Program-made: the position numbers and the translations under genes
The notes under the pieces: generated by a model
What the model was told of the DNA's origin: nothing
Database searches by the model: none
The model's input: the letters and a program-made list of their open reading frames with translations, nothing else
Source of the DNA: Saprospiraceae bacterium
GTDB taxonomy: Bacteria > Bacteroidota > Bacteroidia > Chitinophagales > Saprospiraceae
Length of the DNA: 64,000 nt
Direction of reading: 5' to 3'
Assembly (NCBI GenBank): GCA_020848695.1
Contig: JADLHT010000049.1
Coordinates: forward strand, 34,604-98,603
Part shown: piece after piece, positions 34,846 through 44,350 of the stretch
How positions within the stretch are numbered: position 1 is the first letter of the stretch
Layout of the letters: each line of letters opens with the position of its first letter

Positions 34846-35796
34846 ATGAATTTAGTTCCTGAGGAATATTGTATCCGGCATACGAATTTCATCTTCAAAA
34901 ATCAAAAATCTGTTTATCATGGCAAAGTTAGAGATGTGTATGATATGGATAGTCAATTGCTGGTAGTATGCACAGATCGTATATCTGCATTTGATCATAT
35001 TCTTCCAAGGCCTATTCCATACAAAGGGCAGGTTTTGAATCAAATTGCTCAGTATTTTTTAGAAGCCTCAAAAGAGATATGTCCGGTTTGGTTGCAATCT
35101 GTACCTGATCCTAACGTCAGCGTTGGAGTTAAATGTAATCCTATTCCAATTGAGGTAGTTGTTAGAGGATATCTTGCAGGTCATGCGTGGAGACAATACC
35201 GTAATGGTGAAAGATCCATTTGTGGTGTAAGAATGAAAAACGGAATGAAAGAATCTGAGGAGTTTGATCAACCAATAATTACGCCAACTACTAAAGCTTT
35301 GGAAGGACATGATATGGATATTTCTAGAGAAGAAATACTTAATCTGCAAATAGTAAAGAAATCCATATTGGATGAAATTTATGACTATGCATTTTCATTG
35401 TTTGAACTTGGGAGTAGGATGGCTTATGAAAAAGGATTGATTCTTGTGGATACAAAATATGAATTTGGATTGTACAATGGTCAGGTCATGCTCATGGATG
35501 AGGTGCATACTCCGGACAGCTCGCGTTACTATGTCTTAGAAGGGTATAGAGAACGACTAGAGCAATCTAAACCTCAGATTCAGCTTTCTAAGGAGTTTGT
35601 AAGAGAATGGTTAATGAGCTTTGGCTTTCAAGGACGAGATAATGATATCATGCCACAAATACCAGATACATTTGTCTGGGAGACAAGTAAGAGATATATC
35701 GAGCTTTTTGAAAAATTAACCGGAAAGGAATTTGTAAAGTTCAATTTGACTCCAATTGAAGAAAGAATAAAAGATAATTTAAAGCTGTATTTTTAA
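34846..35796 (+). CDS. purC: Phosphoribosylaminoimidazole-succinocarboxamide synthase
   Basis: 316 residues. ATP-dependent joining of aspartate to CAIR in purine synthesis. Signatures: 'YHGKVRDVYDMDSQLLVVCT', 'DRISAFDHILPRPIPYKGQV', 'IEVVVRGYLAGHAWRQYRNG' and 'LILVDTKYEFGLYNGQVMLM'. The length is that of the longer, eukaryote-like/Bacteroidota form. Starts 16 bp after the preceding gene. Another purine gene, purN, is at the right end of the window. Confidence 0.97.
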   Translation: MNLVPEEYCIRHTNFIFKNQKSVYHGKVRDVYDMDSQLLVVCTDRISAFDHILPRPIPYKGQVLNQIAQYFLEASKEICPVWLQSVPDPNVSVGVKCNPIPIEVVVRGYLAGHAWRQYRNGERSICGVRMKNGMKESEEFDQPIITPTTKALEGHDMDISREEILNLQIVKKSILDEIYDYAFSLFELGSRMAYEKGLILVDTKYEFGLYNGQVMLMDEVHTPDSSRYYVLEGYRERLEQSKPQIQLSKEFVREWLMSFGFQGRDNDIMPQIPDTFVWETSKRYIELFEKLTGKEFVKFNLTPIEERIKDNLKLYF

Positions 35797-35839
35797 CAGT
35801 AGCTGAAAATTAAAAAAAATAAAAGATCTTCAAACTAAA

Positions 35840-37090
35840 TTATCTGAATTTTATTGCCTTTACAGGATCAATTCTTGAAACATAATACGAAGGAAGCAAT
35901 AAGCTCAAACCAATTACAATAAAAAATACAAGATTAACAAGAATAAATAAGTTTGGATTAAGACTAATTGGAGCATGATCCAGATAGTAATCTGCTTCAT
36001 TGAGTTTTATAAATTTAAATTGTTTTTGAAGAATACAGAGTCCGATACCGATCATGTTTCCAATCAGCATTCCTCCTAAAACAATTCGAATGCCATACCG
36101 AATAAAAATTTTTCGCTGATTCCAGGTATTCATACCCAGGGCACTCAATAATCCAATCATAGGGGTTCGGGACATAATAAGAATAAGAATAATTGTAGAA
36201 ATATTAATTATGCAAACGAGAATAATGATTCCAAGAATGAAGTATTTGTTGATGTCTTGTAAAGTTAGCCATTCGAAAATATATGGAAACTTAGTTCGGA
36301 TTGTTTCTGAATATATCGATTCCGGAAGTACTTCATTATAAAGTTCTTCATTGATTTTATCAACATTTGCTATGTTTTTCACAAACACTTCTAATCCTGT
36401 TACTTCATCTTCATTCCAATGAAGTATTTGTTGCAAAAGTTTTTGATCTACAATGGCAAATTTCCTGTCATATTCTTCAAGTCCGGTTCGATATATTCCG
36501 ACAAGGTGTAATTTTCGTTGTATATGATTGTTGTTTAGAAAGAAATGAACAATTATTTCAGATTCAATTTCGACTTTCAATTTATTGGCCGTTTGTTCTG
36601 ATAGAATGATTTCTCGAGAGAAACTGCTATCGTTGTATTGAATTGTACGACCTGCTTTAAGAAACTGAGAAATAGCCTGAAAGTTATTTCCATATTTAAT
36701 TCCCTTTAAAAAAAGTCCATCTACTTCATTATTAATACCTAAAATTCCGGGGATGATTGTAAATTCTTCTACATTGCTTATGGGTGAATAATTCTTGTTT
36801 GCTGATTCAGGCTTATAATTGAGACAAAGTTCTTTAATTGATTTTACATTTTCGATGGGTATTGCTTCAATACTTCTATTACTTCGTATGTCGGTAATAT
36901 GTATATGCCCCCAGAATCCGAAAACTTTTTCGGAAATCTGTTTTTGAAATCCTTCAAAAATTGAACTTGCAATGAGGACAATAGAGGTGCAAAGCGCAGT
37001 TGCAATGATAGCAATACGGATAATATGCTTAATCGATGACTTGCGGAATGAGTAGTATGTTCTATTCTCTAAAAATTTACTGATATTCAT
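35840..37090 (-). CDS. ABC transporter permease of the FtsX/LolC type
   Basis: 416 residues. One N-terminal membrane helix (HIIRIAIIATALCTSIVLIA), a large periplasmic domain, and three C-terminal helices within an FtsX domain ('IILVCIINISTIILILIMSR', 'RTPMIGLLSALGMNTWNQRK', and a final 'LSLLLPSYYVSRIDPVKAIK'). This is the plan of LolC/LolE lipoprotein-release permeases and related MacB-like proteins. No ATPase gene is adjacent, so the partner is encoded elsewhere. A role in lipoprotein trafficking is likely but not proven by sequence. Confidence 0.88.
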   Translation of the reverse strand: MNISKFLENRTYYSFRKSSIKHIIRIAIIATALCTSIVLIASSIFEGFQKQISEKVFGFWGHIHITDIRSNRSIEAIPIENVKSIKELCLNYKPESANKNYSPISNVEEFTIIPGILGINNEVDGLFLKGIKYGNNFQAISQFLKAGRTIQYNDSSFSREIILSEQTANKLKVEIESEIIVHFFLNNNHIQRKLHLVGIYRTGLEEYDRKFAIVDQKLLQQILHWNEDEVTGLEVFVKNIANVDKINEELYNEVLPESIYSETIRTKFPYIFEWLTLQDINKYFILGIIILVCIINISTIILILIMSRTPMIGLLSALGMNTWNQRKIFIRYGIRIVLGGMLIGNMIGIGLCILQKQFKFIKLNEADYYLDHAPISLNPNLFILVNLVFFIVIGLSLLLPSYYVSRIDPVKAIKFR

Positions 37091-37119
37091 TTTATAACTC
37101 GATCAAAATCCGTTGAAAT

Positions 37120-37127
37120 CAAAGGTA
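37120..37127 (-). promoter_or_regulatory. Candidate -7 element TACCTTTG for the FtsX/LolC-type permease gene
   Basis: Exact TAnnTTTG match on the minus strand, 29 bp upstream of the ATG at 37090. Divergent from the tyrS promoter. Confidence 0.5.
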
Positions 37128-37164
37128 TTTCGTCAATCATTATTATATTACTCATTTAGGGTTA

Positions 37165-37172
37165 TATCTTTG
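37165..37172 (+). promoter_or_regulatory. Candidate -7 element TATCTTTG for tyrS
   Basis: Exact TAnnTTTG match 23 bp before the ATG at 37196. Confidence 0.55.
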
Positions 37173-37195
37173 CCGGACCCCGATGTTAATATAAT

Positions 37196-38485
37196 ATGAT
37201 GCAAGGTAAGCGCTTTTTAGATGAGTTGGAATGGAGAAATTTGGTTCATGATAAAACTCCAGGAGTTGACGAGTATTTGAATCAAGGAATGGCAACTGGA
37301 TATATTGGTTTTGATCCGACTGCTCCTTCTTTGGGCTTGGGTAATTATGTTCAAATTTCCTTATTGAGTTTGTTTCAACAATGTGGAAATAAACCAATTG
37401 TTGTTATGGGAGGAGCAACCGGAAGAATAGGGGATCCTTCAGGGAAGGACAAGGAGAGAGACTTGAAAACAATTGATGAATTGAATACTAATATTCAAAA
37501 ACAAATGACTCAGTTTAAAAATTTTTTAAACTTTGAAGAAGGACCGGAACGCGCACTTATGGTTAATAACTATGATTTTTATAAAAGCATGAATGCGCTG
37601 GAATTCTTGCGGGATGTTGGCAAGAGTATAACCGTAAATTATATGCTCTCCAAGGAATCAGTTAAGAAAAGACTTGAAACTGGAATTTCATTCACAGAGT
37701 TTTCATATCAGTTGATTCAAGGATATGATTACTATTGTCTTTATAAAAATTTCAATTGTCGCCTCCAAATGGGTGGTTCAGATCAATGGGGAAATATCGT
37801 TTCTGGAATTGACTATATCGGAAAAAATCTGCCCGGTGAAAAAGCATTCGCAATTACAACTCCTCTATTAACCAAGTCAGACGGTAAGAAATTTGGAAAG
37901 ACAGAAGAAGGTAATGTTTGGCTGGATCCTGCACTAACAAGTCCATACCAGTTTTATCAGTTTTGGTTAAATACAGATGATGCAGATTTAGCAAAATTGT
38001 TTCGTTATTTTTCATTTAAGGAGAAAGCTGAAATTATTCAATTGGAAATTGATCATAAGGATAATCCCCGGTTGCTCAAGCAGATCTTAGCCTCAGAAAT
38101 GACACAAAGGATTCATGGGCTACAAGCTTTTCATAGTGTATTAAGAGTTAGTGAATTATTATTTAACAAGGATTGTACAGTCGAGTTTTTAAAGTCAATG
38201 AATGAGGCTGATTTTCAATCGGTAAGTAAAGAAATCCCAGGTTTTACAGTTGATATCAATCTTTTAAAAAACAGGATTGGGCTTATCAATTTGTTCTCTG
38301 AAATTTGCCCTATATTTAAATCTAAATCAGAAGTGAGAAATGCTTTACAAAATAACGCAATAAGCATTAATAAAATTAAAATAACAGATGTGCACTATGA
38401 AATTACAAATGATCAGCTTATTAACAATAAATATCTTGTGGTAGAAAATGGAAAAAAGAATAAATATCTGATCTCTGCAGTTTAA
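37196..38485 (+). CDS. tyrS: Tyrosyl-tRNA synthetase
   Basis: 429 residues. Charges tRNA-Tyr. Class I signature (HIGH equivalent) lies in 'GFDPTAPSLGLGNYVQISLL', where the usual His is replaced by the GLGN form; 'GGATGRIGDPSGKDKERDL' and 'QMGGSDQWGNIVSGIDYI' bind tyrosine and ATP; the KMSKS-equivalent loop is 'KSDGKKFGKTEEGNVWLD'. The C-terminus carries an S4-type RNA-binding domain (KSKSEVRNALQNNAISINK). The start could be either of two adjacent ATGs (37196, 37199). Confidence 0.96.
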   Translation: MMQGKRFLDELEWRNLVHDKTPGVDEYLNQGMATGYIGFDPTAPSLGLGNYVQISLLSLFQQCGNKPIVVMGGATGRIGDPSGKDKERDLKTIDELNTNIQKQMTQFKNFLNFEEGPERALMVNNYDFYKSMNALEFLRDVGKSITVNYMLSKESVKKRLETGISFTEFSYQLIQGYDYYCLYKNFNCRLQMGGSDQWGNIVSGIDYIGKNLPGEKAFAITTPLLTKSDGKKFGKTEEGNVWLDPALTSPYQFYQFWLNTDDADLAKLFRYFSFKEKAEIIQLEIDHKDNPRLLKQILASEMTQRIHGLQAFHSVLRVSELLFNKDCTVEFLKSMNEADFQSVSKEIPGFTVDINLLKNRIGLINLFSEICPIFKSKSEVRNALQNNAISINKIKITDVHYEITNDQLINNKYLVVENGKKNKYLISAV

Positions 38486-38628
38486 AATCGGTTAAAGCCA
38501 ACGATCAGGGTTATCGAGAAATAGAGTTAAGTAACGACTATAATTTTGATTCTAAGTAATTGTTTTACAATATTTTATAAATTGCTATATTTTTCTGTGT
38601 AATATTATTAGGTATAAGTTCTAGTCTT

Positions 38629-38636
38629 TATTTTTG
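38629..38636 (+). promoter_or_regulatory. Candidate -7 element TATTTTTG for the type B surface-protein gene
   Basis: TAnnTTTG match 43 bp before the ATG at 38680. Confidence 0.4.
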
Positions 38637-38679
38637 TACGGATTTGGGGTAAAAATCCTTGTAAACTCTTACACTCATC

Positions 38680-41600
38680 ATGTTGATCAAATTTTTTCCG
38701 ATTCGTATTTTTATTATTTGTAGCCTTTCTGTTATTTGTTTTCTAAATCAAAAAATAGAAGCTCAATGTGCTTATGCAGGTAACGATACTACGATTTGTG
38801 GATTTGAATATCTGCTTATTGGAACACCTTCAAATGGACATTGGACATATTTCTGTAATAACCTAAGTAAGCCGGTTGTATTAGATAGCCTGTCTCAAGA
38901 TACTTTGAATATTAAAGTTGGCGGTTGCGGAAAATATTTTTTTATCTATCATGTGGATATTGGTAGTTGCATAAGTGCCGATACAGTAATCATTTCTTTT
39001 GAAAACAGTTCCTTCTCTAACAAAGATATTGATTATAAGGTAAACATTTATTATCCTTCCGGAATTTGTCCTAGCCCGATTGTTGAAAACTGTGGCAATC
39101 TTAGAACCATTAGTGGTGTTCTGCCTCCAAAACCAAGCTGGAAGATCGAACTATTGGGAAAGTGTGATTTGTTTACAGCAGCACCTCAAGTTTATGGTTT
39201 AGATTCACTAAACTGTTCTGCGGACAGTATTAATTTATCATTTGTACATTCCAAAGAATCTGACTCTTTAGAGTGGAATACTTTTCAAGAAGCATTTATA
39301 GAACTGGATAGTCTGAACCGAGTTAAGAGTAATCGATTTAATAGTTTTTTTAATTTTATTTCGACGACTATTGTCGATCAACTGGAATCAAAATGTCCTT
39401 TAAACAAATGTCTGAATTCTGATCGCCATAGCTGTACAGATACAGTAGGGATAGATACCGTTCGATTAGTAGTTCCAATCCATTTGGGCGGAAGATGGAA
39501 CTTGTTGCAAGATCAGAATTTGATGCCCTTGCAGGATTCATCATCACTAAGTATAAATGGAAAGAACTATATTCTTAAATTTTTAAAAGGAGCTAAATAT
39601 ATTGGTCCGGAAGATATTAAGCTGGCAATTTATTTAAACGAGAATGGTCAATTAGTACCTATAACAGAACCGTTAATGATAAAATTAAAATGGTTAGAAG
39701 AATGGAGTTATGATACAACTACTTTTTTTCAAGTTAAGAAAATTAATCAGGATCGATGTTATTGCAATGGCACATTAATTAATTTTTCAACATTGCTTTT
39801 ACCAGTAGGTCCTTCATTTCATTGTGATAGTCTTTGTATTAATTTTTCAGGAAATCCAAAAGTAGAGATTTTAGGTAATGACATTGTCTGTAGTGGTGGA
39901 TTTGCCAGGCTGGATGCCAATAATTCCTTTAAGTCTTACAAATGGAGTAATGGAGATATAGCACGATCAACTAATATTTTTGCTCCTGGGACTGTATTTT
40001 TAACAGTAACAGATGATCAGAACTGTGAGGCTGTAGATTCTATCGTAATGCGATTATCAGAGCTTCCAAAAATCACAATAAGTACGGACAAAGCTTTACT
40101 ATGTCGAGGAGAATGTACAACACTAAGAGTTACTACCGATTCCCTTAATCTGGTAATCTGGAATAGTAAAGATTCTACTAATGATATAAGAGTTTGTCCG
40201 GTTGATGATGAAGTAAATTTTGTTCGGGTTGTGAACACAGATGGATGTATTTCGGAGTCTCAGTTTCTGATTAGAGTCTTTAATGCGCCTAAACCAAATG
40301 CAGGTCCTGATAAGAGAATTACTTGCTTTAACCGCGAGGTAAGATTGAGTCCTGTAGATGCAGATTTAGGGATCAACAGAGTTTTTTCCTGGGAAGGTCC
40401 CGGTGTGGTAGGATCGCAAAAAGACTCCCTGAATATTACGGTGTCCATTGCCGGGAAATACGTATTTGTTGTTGCAGATTCTTTTAGCAGATGTATAGGG
40501 TCTGATACTGTAGAAGTAATAGCAGATACAATAAAGCCAATTGCAAATGCTGGAAACGATGCAATGATCAATTGTTTATCACCAAGTGTAATCTTGAAAG
40601 GAGATTCATCCCAATATGGTGCTGGCTTTAACTTTCAATGGACAGGATCAGGAATCAATGGTTCTAATCGAAATGATATTAATCCAGAAGTAAATCTTCA
40701 GGGTATATATATACTAAATGTTAAAGATTTAAATAATAATTGTATTTCCTTTGATACAGTTATTGTTCAATCTGATTTGACGAGAGTGATTGCTGATGGA
40801 GGTCCGGATCGATTAATCTATTGTGATTCCCTTTTTGTCACTCTCGGAGGATTTACAACAAGTTACGGACAGACCGTAGAACTCAACTGGTCTGGGCCCG
40901 GAATTGATTCTTCGAATAGTCATAATCAGAGAGTGTTTGTTAATAAGCCTGGAATCTATAATTTAATTGTCCGACATAAGATTTCTTTATGTTCTGATAC
41001 TGCTCAAATAATTGTAAGTCTTCCTGACTCTGTTGCAAATGTTGTGTTGAATAAATCTTCAGATCTGGGTTGTAATATTGACTCGGTAACTATATCCGGA
41101 GTATTGAGTACAGGCGATCGATTAATTTATACCTGGTCAGGACCTAAAGGACTTATTGGTTCTGGGACGGATACTATAGTCGTAAATAAAGTTGGTAAAT
41201 ATTATTTATATATCTATGATTCAACAACCCACTGCAATGACTTTGATTCTATTATAATTGAGGATACAGGCGGAAGGCCATTTGTAAATGCAGGTCCGGA
41301 CAGAAGTATTACCTGTGAATTGGAAAAAGTAATTCTAAATGGTTCAGTCAACATACCCTTGGTAAACTCTATCATTGAATGGATTGGTCCAGGGATTAGC
41401 AACAATTCCACCCTTTTAACACCAACTGTCGATAAGCCGGGTGCTTATATAATTAGCATCACGGATAAAAGAAATAATTGCTCCGGAGTGGATACTGTAA
41501 CAGTATTTGAGAATTTAGTAAGACCTACCATAGAGTTGGGTCCAGAATTTACCTTAAATTGCCATCAGGACTCCTTGCAATTACTTGCTCAGCTGAGCAA

Positions 41601-42822
41601 TATAAAGAGTACATTTGATTTAAAGTGGTCAGGGCCGGGTGTTAATTTAGGCAATCAACGGCGCAATCCATTGCTGATTACTATTCCAGGTGTTTATTCT
41701 GCAGTAATCAATACACCAAATCCTAACTGCATTGTAGCTGATACAGTTATAATAAATATTGATACTGCTGCACCATTTTTAAATCTGCCTGATGTATTGT
41801 GGTTTGATTGTGAAAATCGAAATATTTTTTATAAAGTTGATGACTTTTCAAAAATTGACTCTATTGAATGGTATGATAATTTAAACAGAAAAATATTACT
41901 TAATAATCAGGGTCGTGAAGTTAACTTTACTTCTGAGATGCTTCATTATTATATTGTATATTATAAAAATGGTTGCATTGCCAGGAAGTCATTCTATATT
42001 AATCCATTTACTCATATAAATATTGGTCAGATTATAGTGGATTCATCCTGTACCGATATTGGAAACGGATCTATAGAAATTTTAGGAGTTACAGGTAATG
42101 GCCCGTTTACTATTGTGATTGATGGAAGTAATGCTGATACAGTTAGAAAATTTTCAAATCTTGCTCCCAAGACCTATCATATAAGAATTTATGATCGCAA
42201 TGGATCGAATTCGAATTGTTTTAGAGATACACTTGTAACGGTTTATGAGAAGCCGACTTTGCCTGCTTTTGACAATGAAGAAGGAATTGTAAATTTTTGT
42301 CGGGATACCATTCTCGATGCAAGATCAGTTTATCAATCTAATACTAACTTCCCATTTAGTTTAATCAGGTGGGAATGGTACGAGAATGGTACTTTAATAG
42401 AACCTCAGAACCAAACTATAAGTATAGATCGAAGTGGGCAATATGATCTTAGAATTATTAATAAGAACGGATGTGGGATAGACACCATTAGAATAAAAGC
42501 AGAGCAATTTCAAAGTAGGGCAGATACTACCTTAATGGTACCAAATGTTTTTACCCCCGATGAGACTACCAATAATGAATATAGATTATTGTATGATTCC
42601 GCAATGGTAAAATTTGAAAAGGGAACATACAGACTACAAATATTCAATCGTTGGGGTCAGATAGTTTTTGAAACGAATGATCCCTCTGGATCATGGAATG
42701 GAACTTATAAAAAGGAATCATGTTCGCCGGATACTTACTTTGTTGTGATTAGAGGTGTTCTCGAGGTCTGCGGAGCAAGAAAAGAAACAATTATTAAGAG
42801 AAGCTTAAATCTTATTCGATAA
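38680..42822 (+). CDS. Giant surface protein with PKD-like repeats and a T9SS type B (gliding-motility-type) C-terminal domain
   Basis: 1380 residues. Signal peptide ending 'NQKIEAQ'. The middle has at least six Ig/PKD-like repeats recognised by alternating 'NAGPDRSITC'/'NAGNDAMINC'/'ADGGPDRLIYC' openings, then 'WSGPGI'/'WIGPGI'/'WTGSGI', then 'GKYVFVV'/'GIYNLIV'/'GAYIISI'. The C-terminus 'MVPNVFTPDETTNNEYRLL' ... 'LQIFNRWGQIVFETND' ... 'SWNGTYKKES' is the type B sorting domain. Unlike type A, type B tails are used by large adhesins of the SprB class that need PorP/SprF-like partners; none is encoded in this window. Likely an adhesin. Confidence 0.9.
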   Translation: MLIKFFPIRIFIICSLSVICFLNQKIEAQCAYAGNDTTICGFEYLLIGTPSNGHWTYFCNNLSKPVVLDSLSQDTLNIKVGGCGKYFFIYHVDIGSCISADTVIISFENSSFSNKDIDYKVNIYYPSGICPSPIVENCGNLRTISGVLPPKPSWKIELLGKCDLFTAAPQVYGLDSLNCSADSINLSFVHSKESDSLEWNTFQEAFIELDSLNRVKSNRFNSFFNFISTTIVDQLESKCPLNKCLNSDRHSCTDTVGIDTVRLVVPIHLGGRWNLLQDQNLMPLQDSSSLSINGKNYILKFLKGAKYIGPEDIKLAIYLNENGQLVPITEPLMIKLKWLEEWSYDTTTFFQVKKINQDRCYCNGTLINFSTLLLPVGPSFHCDSLCINFSGNPKVEILGNDIVCSGGFARLDANNSFKSYKWSNGDIARSTNIFAPGTVFLTVTDDQNCEAVDSIVMRLSELPKITISTDKALLCRGECTTLRVTTDSLNLVIWNSKDSTNDIRVCPVDDEVNFVRVVNTDGCISESQFLIRVFNAPKPNAGPDKRITCFNREVRLSPVDADLGINRVFSWEGPGVVGSQKDSLNITVSIAGKYVFVVADSFSRCIGSDTVEVIADTIKPIANAGNDAMINCLSPSVILKGDSSQYGAGFNFQWTGSGINGSNRNDINPEVNLQGIYILNVKDLNNNCISFDTVIVQSDLTRVIADGGPDRLIYCDSLFVTLGGFTTSYGQTVELNWSGPGIDSSNSHNQRVFVNKPGIYNLIVRHKISLCSDTAQIIVSLPDSVANVVLNKSSDLGCNIDSVTISGVLSTGDRLIYTWSGPKGLIGSGTDTIVVNKVGKYYLYIYDSTTHCNDFDSIIIEDTGGRPFVNAGPDRSITCELEKVILNGSVNIPLVNSIIEWIGPGISNNSTLLTPTVDKPGAYIISITDKRNNCSGVDTVTVFENLVRPTIELGPEFTLNCHQDSLQLLAQLSNIKSTFDLKWSGPGVNLGNQRRNPLLITIPGVYSAVINTPNPNCIVADTVIINIDTAAPFLNLPDVLWFDCENRNIFYKVDDFSKIDSIEWYDNLNRKILLNNQGREVNFTSEMLHYYIVYYKNGCIARKSFYINPFTHINIGQIIVDSSCTDIGNGSIEILGVTGNGPFTIVIDGSNADTVRKFSNLAPKTYHIRIYDRNGSNSNCFRDTLVTVYEKPTLPAFDNEEGIVNFCRDTILDARSVYQSNTNFPFSLIRWEWYENGTLIEPQNQTISIDRSGQYDLRIINKNGCGIDTIRIKAEQFQSRADTTLMVPNVFTPDETTNNEYRLLYDSAMVKFEKGTYRLQIFNRWGQIVFETNDPSGSWNGTYKKESCSPDTYFVVIRGVLEVCGARKETIIKRSLNLIR

Positions 42823-42908
42823 TCACAATTGTTATTATGATGTTCTGTATATAGTATTGAAATAGGCACAATATTTGATATTAAATAATTTAATAATATG
42901 TAAGATCT

Positions 42909-44342
42909 ATGAATTGGCGTAATATTTTGATAATGAGTTTAATAGCTATTATTAGTGCATCAATGAGTATTGCCGTTTACCATCATTATAATACAAAATC
43001 AATTGAACTTGCTATTAGAAGCATTAAAAATCAAATTTCAAACAATCAGAATTTTGAAAGAAAAACATCTTTAGAAAATTCACTTAAGACAGGTCAGTAT
43101 GTCCCTGACTTGGTTTTTGCTTCGAAAATTTCTACACCGGCTGTAGTTTATATTGAAGGGCAGGGAATTGAAGATAGTAAAAGTTTTTTTGCAGAGAAAG
43201 CATTTTCTACGGGATCAGGTGTAATTATTTCTCCGGATGGTTATATAGTAACCAACAACCATGTAATTGAAAAGGCAACAAATTTAAAAGTATTACTGAA
43301 TGATAACAGAGAATACTCAGCTAGAATAATTGGCAATGATGCGAATACTGATCTAGCTTTAATTAAAATAGAAGATAGCGGATTGCCTTACTTAGAATTT
43401 GGGGATTCTGATTCATCAAATGTCGGTGAATGGGTTCTTGCAGTAGGGAATCCATTTAAACTTCAATCTACAGTCACGGCTGGAATTATCTCTGCAAAAG
43501 CAAGAAATATTAATATTCTCAATACGCAACAATACAGAATTGAATCTTTTATACAAACAGATGCAGCTGTTAACCCTGGCAACAGTGGGGGAGCGCTTGT
43601 CAATACTTCAGGAGAGCTGATAGGAATCAATACCGCCATAATGACCTATACTGGAAGGTACGAAGGGTATTCATTTTCAGTTCCTGCTAACCTTGTAAAA
43701 AAAGTAATTACTGATCTTAAAGATTTTGGAACCGTACAAAGAGGATTGTTAGGAGTAACCATTGAAAATGTTGATGATCAGAAATCAAAGTATTACGGAT
43801 TGACAAGAGTTGCTGGTGTCTTTATTTCCAACACTTCAAAAGATGGAGCTGCAGACATTGCAGGATTGAAAGCTGAAGATATAATCTTAAGTATTAATAG
43901 CAACATTGTAAATAATGTTTCAGAACTGCAGGAGATCATTGGTACTATGAGACCAGGGATGGAAATAGCGGTTGGATTTTGGAGGGATAAAAAGGAGTTA
44001 AAAACCAAAGCAATTCTTAAAAATCAGATTAATTCAACCGAACTAATTGCAACTCGTAAAGACCCTGTTTTAATGAAGTATGGATTTGAAGTAAGAGATC
44101 TTAGTGAAGCAGAAAATCAGATGTTAAAAGTAAAGGGAGTAAAGGTTATTAATATTCATAGAAACAGTGTAATTGCAAAAACAAATATGGCACCAGATTA
44201 CATTATTACGACGGTCAATAACAAGCCTATTGGTAATGTAAATGAGTTAATTGATGCGATTGAAAAAGCCGAATCCAAGGTATTATTTAATGGTATCTAT
44301 GAACAATATACGGGCTATTATCCATACAGTTTTTTTAAATAG
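42909..44342 (+). CDS. HtrA/DegP-family serine protease with two PDZ domains
   Basis: 477 residues. An N-terminal hydrophobic segment anchors or exports it to the periplasm. The trypsin-like triad is intact: His118 in 'VTNNHVIEKA', Asp148 in 'TDLALIKIED', Ser226 in 'NPGNSGGALVN'. Two PDZ regions follow ('RGLLGVTIENVDDQ' ... 'GLKAEDIILSINSNIV'; and 'GFEVRDLSEAENQ' ... 'YIITTVNNKPIGNV'). Periplasmic protein quality control is expected, which suits a cell exporting many large proteins. It precedes the carboxylase gene by 8 bp and is probably co-transcribed with it. Confidence 0.94.
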   Translation: MNWRNILIMSLIAIISASMSIAVYHHYNTKSIELAIRSIKNQISNNQNFERKTSLENSLKTGQYVPDLVFASKISTPAVVYIEGQGIEDSKSFFAEKAFSTGSGVIISPDGYIVTNNHVIEKATNLKVLLNDNREYSARIIGNDANTDLALIKIEDSGLPYLEFGDSDSSNVGEWVLAVGNPFKLQSTVTAGIISAKARNINILNTQQYRIESFIQTDAAVNPGNSGGALVNTSGELIGINTAIMTYTGRYEGYSFSVPANLVKKVITDLKDFGTVQRGLLGVTIENVDDQKSKYYGLTRVAGVFISNTSKDGAADIAGLKAEDIILSINSNIVNNVSELQEIIGTMRPGMEIAVGFWRDKKELKTKAILKNQINSTELIATRKDPVLMKYGFEVRDLSEAENQMLKVKGVKVINIHRNSVIAKTNMAPDYIITTVNNKPIGNVNELIDAIEKAESKVLFNGIYEQYTGYYPYSFFK

Positions 44343-44350
44343 AAGAAATA

